Positions 46,139 to 55,250 are shown, counted from the first letter of the stretch. The stretch is 64,000 nt of DNA from Chloroflexi bacterium 44-23 (GCA_001899005.1 MKUW01000019.1:237212-301211), one strand, 5' to 3'. Numbers and translations are program-made. The notes: generated by a model from the sequence alone, not told the origin.

Positions 46139-47296
46139 TTACTTTTTTGCCCCATCCCTAATCCATTCAAAGACACGAGCAAGTTCATCTGCTGTAAACT
46201 GACCAGGGTGGCCGTTTCCCGGAGCGGCCACAGAAAGTAACAAGCTTGCTTGCGGATCACCAGGAATAAGCACCATACCCGTGTCACCGCCAGCCAATAA
46301 CTGCTCATAACTTTTAACGGACAGGCCTCCGTTTTTCCCATGACAAAGACTGCACTCTTTTTGAAAGATTGCATCGATACCGCTGCTCCAGGTATTGGCA
46401 AGGGCCGGATCCATTGTTGGAAGCGGTGTGGCTGTTGGAAAAGGTGTCGGCGTTCTGGGTACATATATTTCCACCTCTGCATGGACTGGTTGAATGGTGG
46501 TTATGGCCGTATCTTCGAATGTAATGAAGTAAATTACGGCTGCAACCAGAGCTATGGAAGCCACAATCGAAAACGGCATGTAAATACTCATGCGTTTCTT
46601 ATAGAGCTTGGCGTCAATTTCTTCCCAGGTATTGCCTTGCTCCATTTTTTCCAATTCTTCAGCATGTTCCTCTTCCATTTGCTTTCTGGTTAAAGTGCCA
46701 CAAATCATCGCCCAGTTCCAGTGTTTAATATGGACATTATAGAAGTGCCAAAGAAGAATTGCCAGAACCGCAAGTACAGCTTCCAATCCGTGGGCAGCTT
46801 TAGCTGCCGGGATCACAACACCGGGCAAGATACGTGTCGTAGCTATCGGGTTCCAGAGCATAAAACCTGTGAGGCCCATGGCGATAAATCCCCAAACCAT
46901 CGCGAGATATTCCAATTTCTCGGTAAAGTTGTAACGCGGCATCTTGGGGGCTTCCTTACGGAAACCGAGATTGTGCAGGAAAAATTGGAGGGCATCTGTG
47001 GCATCTTTGAGAGTTGGAATCATCGAAGCTTCTTTACGCTGCACATAGAGAATGTAACCAAGATGGATGACATGATAAGCGCCTTCGAGTGCAAAGATGG
47101 TAGCGGCTACACGGTGAATGATTCGAACAGTAGTGATGCCTCCTAATGCACTTACCAGCCAAAGTGAGATATCACTCAGCGCGTACTTTTGAATCAAACC
47201 GGTTAATGCCAGAGTGGAAAATGAGAGAATGAGAATGAGATGTTCAATTCGGCGGGCAACACCAAAACGCATATATTTTTTCTGTTCTTCCGTCAT
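46139..47296 (-). CDS. Cytochrome b (formate-dehydrogenase gamma-like) with C-terminal monoheme c domain
   Basis: A 385-residue membrane protein. Residues ~10-215 form a four-helix di-heme cytochrome b domain like the gamma subunit of formate dehydrogenase, with candidate heme ligands in RRIEHLIL, HRVAATIFALEGAYHVIHLG and HGLEAVL. A further helix (~240-262) leads to an exported domain with a single CSLCH site (~325). The b domain would exchange electrons with menaquinol, and the tail would pass them to the cytochromes encoded upstream. The gene is 5 nt after the nonaheme gene (one transcript) and ends at a strong terminator. The tail resembles that of the 48899-50593 protein. Confidence 0.88.
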   Translation of the reverse strand: MTEEQKKYMRFGVARRIEHLILILSFSTLALTGLIQKYALSDISLWLVSALGGITTVRIIHRVAATIFALEGAYHVIHLGYILYVQRKEASMIPTLKDATDALQFFLHNLGFRKEAPKMPRYNFTEKLEYLAMVWGFIAMGLTGFMLWNPIATTRILPGVVIPAAKAAHGLEAVLAVLAILLWHFYNVHIKHWNWAMICGTLTRKQMEEEHAEELEKMEQGNTWEEIDAKLYKKRMSIYMPFSIVASIALVAAVIYFITFEDTAITTIQPVHAEVEIYVPRTPTPFPTATPLPTMDPALANTWSSGIDAIFQKECSLCHGKNGGLSVKSYEQLLAGGDTGMVLIPGDPQASLLLSVAAPGNGHPGQFTADELARVFEWIRDGAKK

Positions 47297-47301
47297 GGCA
47301 T

Positions 47302-48477
47302 TTACTCCTGTTCGCTTTCGTCGTGGTCAACATTTTCCAATACCGGTTTTTGCCGTGAGGTGCGAACCCGGCGGAAAATGTCGCTAAGAATAAAAATGGC
47401 CATTCCACCCAAAACAGTTGGGATGAGTATTTTGTAAAAGAGGTCGACATAATAAACCAGCGGGAACCTGTCTTTATCCGGCATATAATGACTTAACCAG
47501 GAGGAAGGAAAATTAGCGGAAGCATCCGGATGGCATTTTTGGCAGGCCATCAACATGTTTTCTTTAATTGCCAGCCCTCGTTCAGGATCATTGACGCTGA
47601 GAATATCATGGATTCCATGACAATCGTAGCAAACCGCTGTGTTGGTTTTTTGGCCAGGTTCAGTTTTTTCAAACAAGGTAACCGTGGTGCCATGAAAATC
47701 GGAGACATACGACGAGAGCACATTGGTTGAAAGACCATACTTTGCCATTTTTTCTTTATCTGTATGACAATCGGCACAGAGATAAATTGAGCTATTGCGA
47801 AATTCGGCGGTGGTAGGATCGCTTATGGAATGGACACCGTGACAATCGATACAACCCGGAACATCTTCATTGTTCTCTTCAATCAAGGCTTTGCCGTGCA
47901 CACTTTGGGCATATTGTTCATAAATGCCGTTGTGGCATTGACCGCATACTTGTGCAAATTCAGCCTTGTTAACCTCGTCCACAAATGGCTGCGTATGGGG
48001 GTCATGGCAATCGGCGCAAGATGGGGCGTAAGGATTTCCTTCCCCTAGTAAACGGCCGTGAATGCTATCCTCGGTGGCATTGACTTGCTCAGCATGGCAG
48101 GCTGCACAGACACCGATAAAGCCGATGCGATAGTCGTGAAGATTGGTGGCTACGACTTCCGGATGGGGAAAACCGGTGATATCGCTATGGCAGGTAACGC
48201 ATGTGACACCGTTGCGGCCATGAACTGAATTTCCAAATAGAGGAATATCCACCCGTAAGAAAAGAGGTTCCCCGCTCGGAAGCAAAATGGGTTCATTGGC
48301 TTGTGCGTGGCATGCCAGGCACTCCGCATTGGAAGGTCCGCCTAGCTGGGCAGGAGTGACGGCATATACCGGGATTGAATTAACGAACAAAAGAATCAGT
48401 GCGGTCAGCATGAACGCCAAGAGCAGTGATCCTGTCTTAATAAATTTGGCGAGTGAGAAAGATCTCGACATTCGCAT
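47302..48477 (-). CDS. Membrane-anchored nonaheme cytochrome c
   Basis: A 391-residue protein with nine CxxCH heme-attachment motifs (CLACH, CVTCH, CAACH, CADCH, CGQCH, CIDCH, CADCH, CYDCH, CQKCH). An N-terminal signal or anchor ends at VYA, and a C-terminal membrane helix follows (PTVLGGMAIFIL) with a charged cytoplasmic tail. Several motifs are followed by paired histidines (GVHS, GIHD), as in multiheme c3-like proteins. Start ATG 48477 follows AAGGAG. It should relay electrons outside the cytoplasm, next to the cytochrome b encoded 5 nt downstream. It has its own promoter at 48577-48604. Confidence 0.88.
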   Translation of the reverse strand: MRMSRSFSLAKFIKTGSLLLAFMLTALILLFVNSIPVYAVTPAQLGGPSNAECLACHAQANEPILLPSGEPLFLRVDIPLFGNSVHGRNGVTCVTCHSDITGFPHPEVVATNLHDYRIGFIGVCAACHAEQVNATEDSIHGRLLGEGNPYAPSCADCHDPHTQPFVDEVNKAEFAQVCGQCHNGIYEQYAQSVHGKALIEENNEDVPGCIDCHGVHSISDPTTAEFRNSSIYLCADCHTDKEKMAKYGLSTNVLSSYVSDFHGTTVTLFEKTEPGQKTNTAVCYDCHGIHDILSVNDPERGLAIKENMLMACQKCHPDASANFPSSWLSHYMPDKDRFPLVYYVDLFYKILIPTVLGGMAIFILSDIFRRVRTSRQKPVLENVDHDESEQE

Positions 48478-48576
48478 TGTTCTCCTTAGCCTGAAATATA
48501 ATAAATTCTCATTGAAGTACAAAGAAGGGAAATGTGACCCTAATCCTCTGATTACAAACGTTTATTATACATTAAA

Positions 48577-48604
48577 ATTATATGAGACAATTTTAGATTT
48601 GTAA
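48577..48604 (-). promoter_or_regulatory. Promoter of the nonaheme / cytochrome b operon
   Basis: Minus strand: TTACAA (48604-48599), 16-nt spacer, TATAAT (48582-48577). A second TATAAT lies nearby. The start codon is ~90 nt downstream. Confidence 0.55.
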
Positions 48605-48864
48605 GAAAACTTACCTGATAAATATCTTAATTATCCGAATAGTGGATGTATAACCGAAAAAGCGAATATTTCAATGAACACATAGATCGTATTTCAGACC
48701 AACCAATATTAACCGGTTTCAGAGCTGTCATCCGGATAGCCAGAGCATTCATAATTAGACCGCGAAACAGCGGCAAGGCAAAATGACTCCTTCAGGGAAA
48801 TTTAGAAGATTTCATCTCGAGTTAATATCCTTTTATTGATAATCTTATCATTGGCTTAAACGAA
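48605..48864. other. Intergenic region between cytochrome genes
   Basis: Between the promoter above and the terminator of the next gene I see no coding potential. The sequence is AT-rich. Confidence 0.4.
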
Positions 48865-48887
48865 AAGGCTGCCTTATTAGCAGCCTT
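48865..48887 (-). terminator. Intrinsic terminator of the NapC/NrfH-like cytochrome gene
   Basis: AAGGCTGC pairs with GCAGCCTT across a 7-nt loop; on the minus strand TTTTCGTTT follows. It lies 12 nt after the stop codon. Confidence 0.8.
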
Positions 48888-48898
48888 CGTCCCTTCTG

Positions 48899-50593
48899 CT
48901 ATTTTTTTGCGCCTTTGTTGATCCAGGCTTTCAACAATTCCAGTTCCTGTGGGCTGAACTGACCAAAATGCGGCTGGCTACCGCTTTGTGTTTGAATAAT
49001 TGGGCTGGCGGCTGCATCTCCAGGAATGACTATGGCGCCTTTTTGATCACCTCGCATGATGGAATCATAGGAAGACAGATTAATCCCAAGGATGGCGCCA
49101 TCGCCATGACAAACCAGGCATTGGGTGAAAATGGAGGCGATATCTGCATAACTTTGGACTTCTTGAGCTGAGCCCGGCAAGGCAGCAGGTGCAACAGGAG
49201 TGGGCTTGATCGCTGATAAGATTTGGCGCAGGCGTGGAGCATCCAAGCCGGCGAATTCCCATTTTTGGCCATGGCAACCGGAATTGCTACAAAATGATGT
49301 ATCACTGACCCCACCGGGATCTTCAACCGTATGGCATAAAGCGCAGGAAGGATCAAAAACATCACGATGCAATCCAATCCAGTTCGAGTTAGCGTGGGAA
49401 TCCGGTTCAACCCCGCTGCTTACCTCTATTTGGGTTACAAAATCCTGAGCTCCTGATATAACCGGTATGGAGTGACAGATGTTGCATTCCAGGCGGATGG
49501 TATCATTTTGTGTTGTCAGGTGTTTGCCATCATGGCAACGGAAACAGCCGGGAGAATCAAGGTGCTGGCTGTTATCCGGGTGGGTCGTCCAATCCATTTT
49601 TTGGTCCATAAAAACTGCATTTTGGTAATAAGCCCATAGACTGGCAGCTGCCGCTTCAATTTGAGGTTGGTAATCCAGGTATTCTTGAGGAAAATTTTTC
49701 TGATAGTTGTTTAGAATGTGATATATGCCCTCTCTGGCTGAGTCCATGCTCTTATATTGACCGCGTAAAACAGTACCTGCCTGGTTGCGGATATAAGGGA
49801 TGGAAGCAGATATCTCACCGCGCGCCAGCATGCTGTTTATGGCATCCGTTGGGTTTTCAATGCCATGTGCAATGCGGTTATGGCAGGTCATACAATCCAT
49901 TTTTATTAACTCATTTTCATTTAGAAGGCCGCGATCAAAATCTGCTTCGATATCCACATATTCTGTAAGACTACCGTCTAAATTTTCTACGCGTACATAG
50001 GGAATTTCCTGCTGTTCTTGATCCGTGGCCAGGAAATAAACCGGGTTTTCAATGTGCCAATGAATTCCGAACCCCAAACCTTCCCTTTGCGAGCCCCCAC
50101 CGGTTTTTAGAATTAGGTAAGTAGAGGAAGGGGTGTTGTTTTCATCCTGGGCGAATTGTTTCTTTTCGACCAGTTTGTCACTGGAAAAAGTTTGCGGGTA
50201 ATGGCAGGTCTCGCAGACATCACGCGCCGGGCGCATGTTTTTAGCAAAAATCGGCAGGTGGTATGAGTTGGTAATGGTAGCTGAGCCAGTTTGATAGGAA
50301 TATTGTATTTTTCTAACGATCTGTGTAGCAAGATCGGTGCGACCCAGGTGACAATCTTCACAGGTTACGCGCGCGTGATCGGAAAATTGGTGAGTGACAT
50401 ATTGAGGCGGCATGGTGTGGCAGGTTGTTCCACAAAACCCGGTTGTATTGGTATATTCCCAGGTTTTAGTGCCGACAACCATAACGGCCAACATTAAAAA
50501 TATAATAATTGCATAAGGAAGAATGCGCGTGAGGGTTGAAGCATCGGCAGGAGGCGCAAAAATGCCTTTTATCCATTTTCCAAACCTTTTCAT
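48899..50593 (-). CDS. NapC/NrfH-like multiheme cytochrome c, nine heme sites, two non-canonical
   Basis: A 564-residue protein with one N-terminal membrane anchor (~25-45) followed by a large exported part. The first heme motif is CGTTCHTM, with three residues between the cysteines and a following Met, as in quinol-oxidising NapC/NrfH-type proteins. Seven CxxCH motifs follow (CEDCH, CETCH, CMTCH, CFRCH, CNICH, CALCH, CLVCH) plus one CSNSGCH with four residues between the cysteines. The C-terminal ~75 residues form a monoheme module matching the tail of the 46139-47296 protein (both end GAKK). It probably takes electrons from menaquinol. It has its own terminator. Confidence 0.87.
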   Translation of the reverse strand: MKRFGKWIKGIFAPPADASTLTRILPYAIIIFLMLAVMVVGTKTWEYTNTTGFCGTTCHTMPPQYVTHQFSDHARVTCEDCHLGRTDLATQIVRKIQYSYQTGSATITNSYHLPIFAKNMRPARDVCETCHYPQTFSSDKLVEKKQFAQDENNTPSSTYLILKTGGGSQREGLGFGIHWHIENPVYFLATDQEQQEIPYVRVENLDGSLTEYVDIEADFDRGLLNENELIKMDCMTCHNRIAHGIENPTDAINSMLARGEISASIPYIRNQAGTVLRGQYKSMDSAREGIYHILNNYQKNFPQEYLDYQPQIEAAAASLWAYYQNAVFMDQKMDWTTHPDNSQHLDSPGCFRCHDGKHLTTQNDTIRLECNICHSIPVISGAQDFVTQIEVSSGVEPDSHANSNWIGLHRDVFDPSCALCHTVEDPGGVSDTSFCSNSGCHGQKWEFAGLDAPRLRQILSAIKPTPVAPAALPGSAQEVQSYADIASIFTQCLVCHGDGAILGINLSSYDSIMRGDQKGAIVIPGDAAASPIIQTQSGSQPHFGQFSPQELELLKAWINKGAKK

Positions 50594-50642
50594 GGGGTCA
50601 CTCCAGACATGTAATGATTATTTCAGGGGAAAAAGAAAAGAA

Positions 50643-50672
50643 GAAAGCCCCACACTATTTGGCGGGGCTTTC
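50643..50672 (-). terminator. Intrinsic terminator of the decaheme lipoprotein gene
   Basis: GAAAGCCCC pairs with GGGGCTTTC. On the minus strand the stem is followed by a T-rich run (TTCTTTTCTTTTT). Confidence 0.8.
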
Positions 50673-50684
50673 CATACTCAAAAT

Positions 50685-52817
50685 TTACTGGGGGCGCACC
50701 ATACCGGTAGTTGAACCGCCCACATCTTCAATTGCGTCGAATAAGATTTGCATAATGTAAGTACCATTGTGTGCAAAGGCACCGGGGTCTTTCTGGACAT
50801 ACTGGTAATTATAGGCTGCCTTTAGCAAACGCGGAGTCCAGGTAGCATATCCGCTTTCACCTTCATCGAGCATGCCATTGGCATTGGCATCGGCGAAGTA
50901 ATATGGATACGCGTTGGCATCGTATACAAGCGGATTGCCACCGGCGGCGGCTTTCTCTTGCAATGCCAGATACAGTTTTTCTGCCATGGTTTCGATTTCT
51001 CCTGCAATACCTTCCTTGACATCACCATCTCCATCGTAATCTTCCAATGAGGACAAGCGAATGGTTTTCGGGTCCATTGTGGAGTGACAACCACTGCAGG
51101 CTGCAACTTGGACTTCCAGTGCGTGTTGATCGTGACAATCTATGCATGTTGAGAAACCGTTTACGTGTATAAATTGACCGACATAGGTCTTTCCTTCATA
51201 TTCGTAAACACCTTTGGCCTCAGTGCCGAAGAGCGTGGCACCTGCCGCAAAGTAGTGCACATTCAGGAAACGGAGCGTTTCACTGATTTGATCATCCGGG
51301 GTAGTACCAATGACACGATTGACACTGACAGTTGACTCGCGACCCTGGTGGCAACTCAGACAAAGATTTGCATTCGGGCTATCAGGGAATCCAAGTTTAG
51401 CTCCGTTGGGGAAGGTAACTGTTTCAACCTGGTACAAGGCGGGGAATGCTGCAGTGTTATGGCAAGTTTCGCAGTACAGGCCGCTGGTGGGTTCCATTGC
51501 GATGTTGGTACCATTGTGGAGAAATTGGGGTAACCCATCGGCACTGTGACATTTGGCACAAGTGCCTGGGACTTCACCATCAGCATCCCAATGGCGCCAG
51601 GGTTCAGCATTACTGGCAAAGTGGCCGGCATCATTGCGGGCAGCTTTACTCAGGTCGACCGGGGTGGCTAATTTTTCATTCAGGCTGCTGATTGAATCAT
51701 GCAATAATTGAATGAGATATTTGCCGCCATGGGCATAGCCACCTGGATCTTTGGTAACGGTCTGCAAGTTGTAAGCAGCCTTCAATAAGCGCGGGGTCCA
51801 GGAAACATATTTTCCTTCACCTTCGTCGATCGTTCCATTTGCATTTGCATCAGCAAAGAAGTAGGGATAGGTAGCTGAATCATAGACAATTGGGGAGCCA
51901 GCGACATCAGCCGCATAAGCCTGCATTGCCGTAAGAGTCATGGCTTTTAAGCCTTCCAACTCGTCATAAATGCCTTCAGAGATATTACCATCGCCATCGT
52001 AATCAACAGCGGATGAAGGTTCGCGTACATTATGTAAGTCTGCTACCGTTTCAGTACCATGGCATTTTTTACAAGTATCTATCTTGATTTCCGTTGAATG
52101 TGGATTATGGCAATCAGTACAGGTTTGAATTCCGGGAACGTGTTCGAAGAGAGTATCGTACGTCATCCCCTCATACTCATAGCCACCTTTTACTTCAGTG
52201 CCATAGCGGCTGACGGCTGCGGCGAAGTAATGAATATTGATAAAGCCCAGATCGGCGGAGACGGTATCATCGTCAGCAACACTTGCTTTTGTAATGGCTT
52301 CGTCAACCTGAACTTTGGAGGCAAGCCCTTGATGACAGGTCATACAGACAGCTTCATTTCCTAAACCGGTTAAGACAACACCGGATGGGAAATTGACCGT
52401 ATCAAGCGCCATGGTTGCATCATTATGGCAGGTCACGCATGTTATGACGGTACCAACAGGGGCATTGGCATCAGTTTTAAACATTTCGGAACCATCGGCA
52501 CCTACATAATCGAGGAAACCTGGCGAGCTATGACATTTTGCGCAGGCAGCAGGTATCTCTGCCGGGTTTTCTTCATTCCAATGAAGGAATGCTTCGGCGG
52601 AAGCATCTGCATGCGGTGAATTTTTCCAGGCCTCTTCAAAAGGCGCTGAAACTGATTCCGGAACGTTAGGGCAGGGTGTGGCCGGGGGGCACGCCTGGGT
52701 GGGGGCGGGCGCCGGGGCATCTGTTGCTGATGGAGCCTTTGAACAGGCTGACAGCGCAGCCATTGCGACGAAAACGACAGCTATGATGATAAGTAACTTA
52801 AATTTGCTTTTTTCCAT
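50685..52817 (-). CDS. Decaheme cytochrome c lipoprotein with duplicated EF-hand-containing unit
   Basis: A 710-residue lipoprotein: signal peptide with lipobox LSAC (C25), then a Pro/Ala linker. Two homologous halves (about 60-395 and 396-700) follow, each with five CxxCH motifs (CAKCH, CVTCH, CMTCH, CTDCH, CKKCH; then CAKCH, CETCH, CLSCH, CIDCH, CSGCH). Each half has calcium-loop-like segments: DYDGDGNISEG and DANANGTIDEGEG in the first, DYDGDGDVKEG and DANANGMLDEGES in the second. Each also shares the block WTPRLLKAAYN. It would sit on the outer face of the membrane as a terminal electron carrier or reductase. GAGGAG precedes the ATG; a strong promoter lies ~110 nt upstream. Confidence 0.88.
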   Translation of the reverse strand: MEKSKFKLLIIIAVVFVAMAALSACSKAPSATDAPAPAPTQACPPATPCPNVPESVSAPFEEAWKNSPHADASAEAFLHWNEENPAEIPAACAKCHSSPGFLDYVGADGSEMFKTDANAPVGTVITCVTCHNDATMALDTVNFPSGVVLTGLGNEAVCMTCHQGLASKVQVDEAITKASVADDDTVSADLGFINIHYFAAAVSRYGTEVKGGYEYEGMTYDTLFEHVPGIQTCTDCHNPHSTEIKIDTCKKCHGTETVADLHNVREPSSAVDYDGDGNISEGIYDELEGLKAMTLTAMQAYAADVAGSPIVYDSATYPYFFADANANGTIDEGEGKYVSWTPRLLKAAYNLQTVTKDPGGYAHGGKYLIQLLHDSISSLNEKLATPVDLSKAARNDAGHFASNAEPWRHWDADGEVPGTCAKCHSADGLPQFLHNGTNIAMEPTSGLYCETCHNTAAFPALYQVETVTFPNGAKLGFPDSPNANLCLSCHQGRESTVSVNRVIGTTPDDQISETLRFLNVHYFAAGATLFGTEAKGVYEYEGKTYVGQFIHVNGFSTCIDCHDQHALEVQVAACSGCHSTMDPKTIRLSSLEDYDGDGDVKEGIAGEIETMAEKLYLALQEKAAAGGNPLVYDANAYPYYFADANANGMLDEGESGYATWTPRLLKAAYNYQYVQKDPGAFAHNGTYIMQILFDAIEDVGGSTTGMVRPQ

Positions 52818-52924
52818 AAAACTCTCCTCGGGGATGTGTATTCTTTCTTCCTATCTAATTAATCAAGCAATTGGATTTTTAATCTCCTGCAGTGATCATT
52901 AAAATAGAATGAGAGAATGTTGGA

Positions 52925-52953
52925 ATTATACCAATAGGGTAAGATTAATACAA
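52925..52953 (-). promoter_or_regulatory. Promoter of the decaheme lipoprotein gene
   Basis: Minus strand: TTGTAT (52953-52948), 17-nt spacer, TATAAT (52930-52925). This leaves a 5' leader of ~100 nt before the start codon. Confidence 0.65.
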
Positions 52954-53271
52954 TATTAAAATCTTACTAATTTCACCCAATTTAGCATAAATAAATTACA
53001 ATAATAATGAAATATTGCGGAATTTATTACACGATAAAAAATCTTTGCAAACGAAGGGTAATTATTGTTTTATAATTAATTTCAGATAAACGAAGACCAG
53101 AAATCAAAATGCATCATACAAATGTTAAAGAATAAGGTCAATATGATCATAAGAGCCTGTACCCATGCAAGTTAGTCAACGAAACGAAAATTCACAATCT
53201 CAGATTGCCTGTCGTAAGGATGAGGCTCTCATTGCGAAACCATGTTTGACAAAGGGTTAAATTAACGCATT
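52954..53271. other. AT-rich intergenic region between divergent genes
   Basis: About 320 nt, very AT-rich, without a gene. A TATAAT at 53071-53076 with an upstream TTGCAA at 20-nt spacing is a weak plus-strand promoter candidate for the metallophosphoesterase gene. Confidence 0.4.
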
Positions 53272-53766
53272 ATGAAAATTGGTATTTTGGCAGACACTCA
53301 CAATGATATCAAAAATACCCAAAGAGCTATGCAGGTATTTTCAAACCATCAGGTTGGGCTTTTGATTCATTGCGGCGACGTTACCTCAGTGACTACTCTT
53401 AAATGGCTTTCTGAATTTCCAATTATTCTGACTTTTGGTAATGGTGATGTTTTTTCTGGTGAAATGAAAGCTTACTTGGAAAGCTTGGATATGGATTGTG
53501 TGGCCGGTTACAAATATGAAGGAGAATTAGGCGGCAAACGGATCGCAGCTTCACATGGTCACTTGTCAGAGATAAACAATTCCATTTTAAGCGAACAAAC
53601 GTTTGACTTCTTCTTTCATGGACATACTCATGAGAAAGTTGACCGGTGGGTTGGCCGTACGAGAGTTATAAACCCCGGTGCAGTGATGGCAATCGGCAAG
53701 TCTATTGGAAGCGTATGTGTGCTGGATCTGGCCGGTGGCGAGCTTATCTTCGAAACATTAAGCTAG
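53272..53766 (+). CDS. Metallophosphoesterase, YfcE/MJ0936 family
   Basis: A 164-residue phosphodiesterase with all five family motifs in order: GILADTHND (~3-11), HCGDV, FGNGD, SHGH and FHGHTH. These ligate two metal ions. Family members hydrolyse artificial phosphodiesters; the natural substrate is usually unknown. Length is typical. It is divergent from the cytochrome gene across the AT-rich gap and appears monocistronic. Confidence 0.93.
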   Translation: MKIGILADTHNDIKNTQRAMQVFSNHQVGLLIHCGDVTSVTTLKWLSEFPIILTFGNGDVFSGEMKAYLESLDMDCVAGYKYEGELGGKRIAASHGHLSEINNSILSEQTFDFFFHGHTHEKVDRWVGRTRVINPGAVMAIGKSIGSVCVLDLAGGELIFETLS

Positions 53767-53940
53767 CTTTAGCAGTTTAAATTGATGAGGTAAATTATTA
53801 GATTGGCTGAATTGGTCTTCGCAAAATGAGATCCTTTTACAGCCAATGGCTTTGCCGGTGCATCCGCTCTTAGCGACTGATAGCCAATTTAACTGTTCGT
53901 GTTTCTCGAACACTCAGGTCGTTCTGTTCCCTTTTCTTGG

Positions 53941-54474
53941 TTAAAAAATGTTCCGGAAAGGCAGGCTGATGCCAATGAATAACGCCCGCACAGCCGCATT
54001 CGCCATCAGATATAAAATAAAACCGATGATAGCAGTCACTAATGCTTTTTCCGTGCTGAATTCCATCGATTCACGAATGGCAATGATTCCGGCAATCAGG
54101 CTGAGAATTCCACCAGCCAATGCAATTAACCAGCCAATGCATGGTACGAAAGCGAACAAACTGAGCAAACGGGGGGCAGTGGCATAACCCAGCGTTCGCA
54201 ACATTTCTTCCACGCTGCTTCTTCCATCGAAAAACACTTTTCCAATGAAAAAAGCGATCACTGACCAGAGCAACCATCCGAATAAGATGCTATTGGCAGT
54301 TTGTGTAAGAAAGGCTGCCACCGGTTTTTCTGCACTGATGAAACTGCCTACGCCGGCGAAGAGCGCTGTAATCAATACAATGATTGCACTTTCTCCCAGC
54401 AATTTTTCGTTTCCGGCTACTTCAGCAAATAGGGTTTTGTCGAGCTTGATTGCCCGAATGACGCGATCGATCAT
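53941..54474 (-). CDS. YIP1-family membrane protein
   Basis: A 177-residue protein with about five membrane helices and the YIP1-family layout (GIxAIRESMEFSTEKA-type loop near residue 130, Pro/Gly-containing helices). Bacterial members have no established function. Its ATG overlaps the stop codon of the upstream head-GIN gene (ATGA), so the two are translationally coupled. Confidence 0.8.
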   Translation of the reverse strand: MIDRVIRAIKLDKTLFAEVAGNEKLLGESAIIVLITALFAGVGSFISAEKPVAAFLTQTANSILFGWLLWSVIAFFIGKVFFDGRSSVEEMLRTLGYATAPRLLSLFAFVPCIGWLIALAGGILSLIAGIIAIRESMEFSTEKALVTAIIGFILYLMANAAVRALFIGISLPFRNIF

Positions 54475-55250
54475 AGTGTATCCTCCTTGCTTTCATTGTG
54501 ATTTCCTTTGGATTTCAGTGAGCCTAAGCCGCTAATTTCCTGGTGAACTTGTGGATTTCCATAGTAGCTGATATCCCCGGAGCCGGAAATTTTTGCATCT
54601 AACTGCCCGGTCACCCACACAGTCGCACTTCCCAAGCCGCTGATTTGAAGCGCGGCTTTTTCACTTTTCACATCTGCTGCTTGATAAGCGCCGGAGCCAC
54701 TGATTTCGATCGTTTGTGTACCGACATCGCCCTGTGAGACACGGAGGGAGCCAAGACCGCTGATCTCTACTTTAATTGCCTCGGCATTCAACTCCCCCAC
54801 CTGAATGTTGCCAGAACCAGAAATGCCAAACCCGACCTGCTCAACATCCAGTTTGGTAACATCAATGTTTCCAAAACCCGAAACTTCAATTTGATTTAAA
54901 GGGAGGGTGACGGTCAAACTGTAGCGGATAGGTTCAATTGGTCTGAGGTTTATGCCGTCTTTCACACCGAGATGGAGCGTTCCATTACGGACTTCAGATG
55001 TGAGATAGGGAAGAATATTTTCGTCAGCTGCTACCTCCAGCTTTTCTTCGTTTCCATACGTTATGGCTAAGTCGCCCACGCCTGATAATTCAACTCCCTC
55101 TACAGCTTGTATGCTGCGGCTCTCACTGCTACCCGTGCCGGAGCCTTTCACTACTTGTTGATTGAAATTAATATTCCCAGCGCTTACACTGCAAGCCAGG
55201 CTGCTTACCACAAAGATAAGTGCGACCATTAATATTGTTTTGTGATTCAT
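54471..55250 (-). CDS. Head-GIN (DUF2807) domain protein, exported
   Basis: A 259-residue exported protein. The signal sequence ends at SLACS, a plausible though imperfect lipobox. The rest is a right-handed beta-solenoid of the putative auto-transporter adhesin head-GIN type, seen as repeated short strands with ISGSG, GLGS and VSGFG turns. These domains occur on bacterial surfaces, with no known activity. AGGAG precedes the start at 55250. It is the first gene of a two-gene unit with the YIP1 protein. Confidence 0.85.
   Translation of the reverse strand: MNHKTILMVALIFVVSSLACSVSAGNINFNQQVVKGSGTGSSESRSIQAVEGVELSGVGDLAITYGNEEKLEVAADENILPYLTSEVRNGTLHLGVKDGINLRPIEPIRYSLTVTLPLNQIEVSGFGNIDVTKLDVEQVGFGISGSGNIQVGELNAEAIKVEISGLGSLRVSQGDVGTQTIEISGSGAYQAADVKSEKAALQISGLGSATVWVTGQLDAKISGSGDISYYGNPQVHQEISGLGSLKSKGNHNESKEDTL

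Noticed and set aside
46139..52817. Assignment of the cytochrome locus to nitrite reduction (NrfHA) or formate dehydrogenase
   Set aside because: No NrfA-type CxxCK motif and no molybdopterin or Fe-S subunit genes occur in the window; only quinol-interacting and relay cytochromes are seen.
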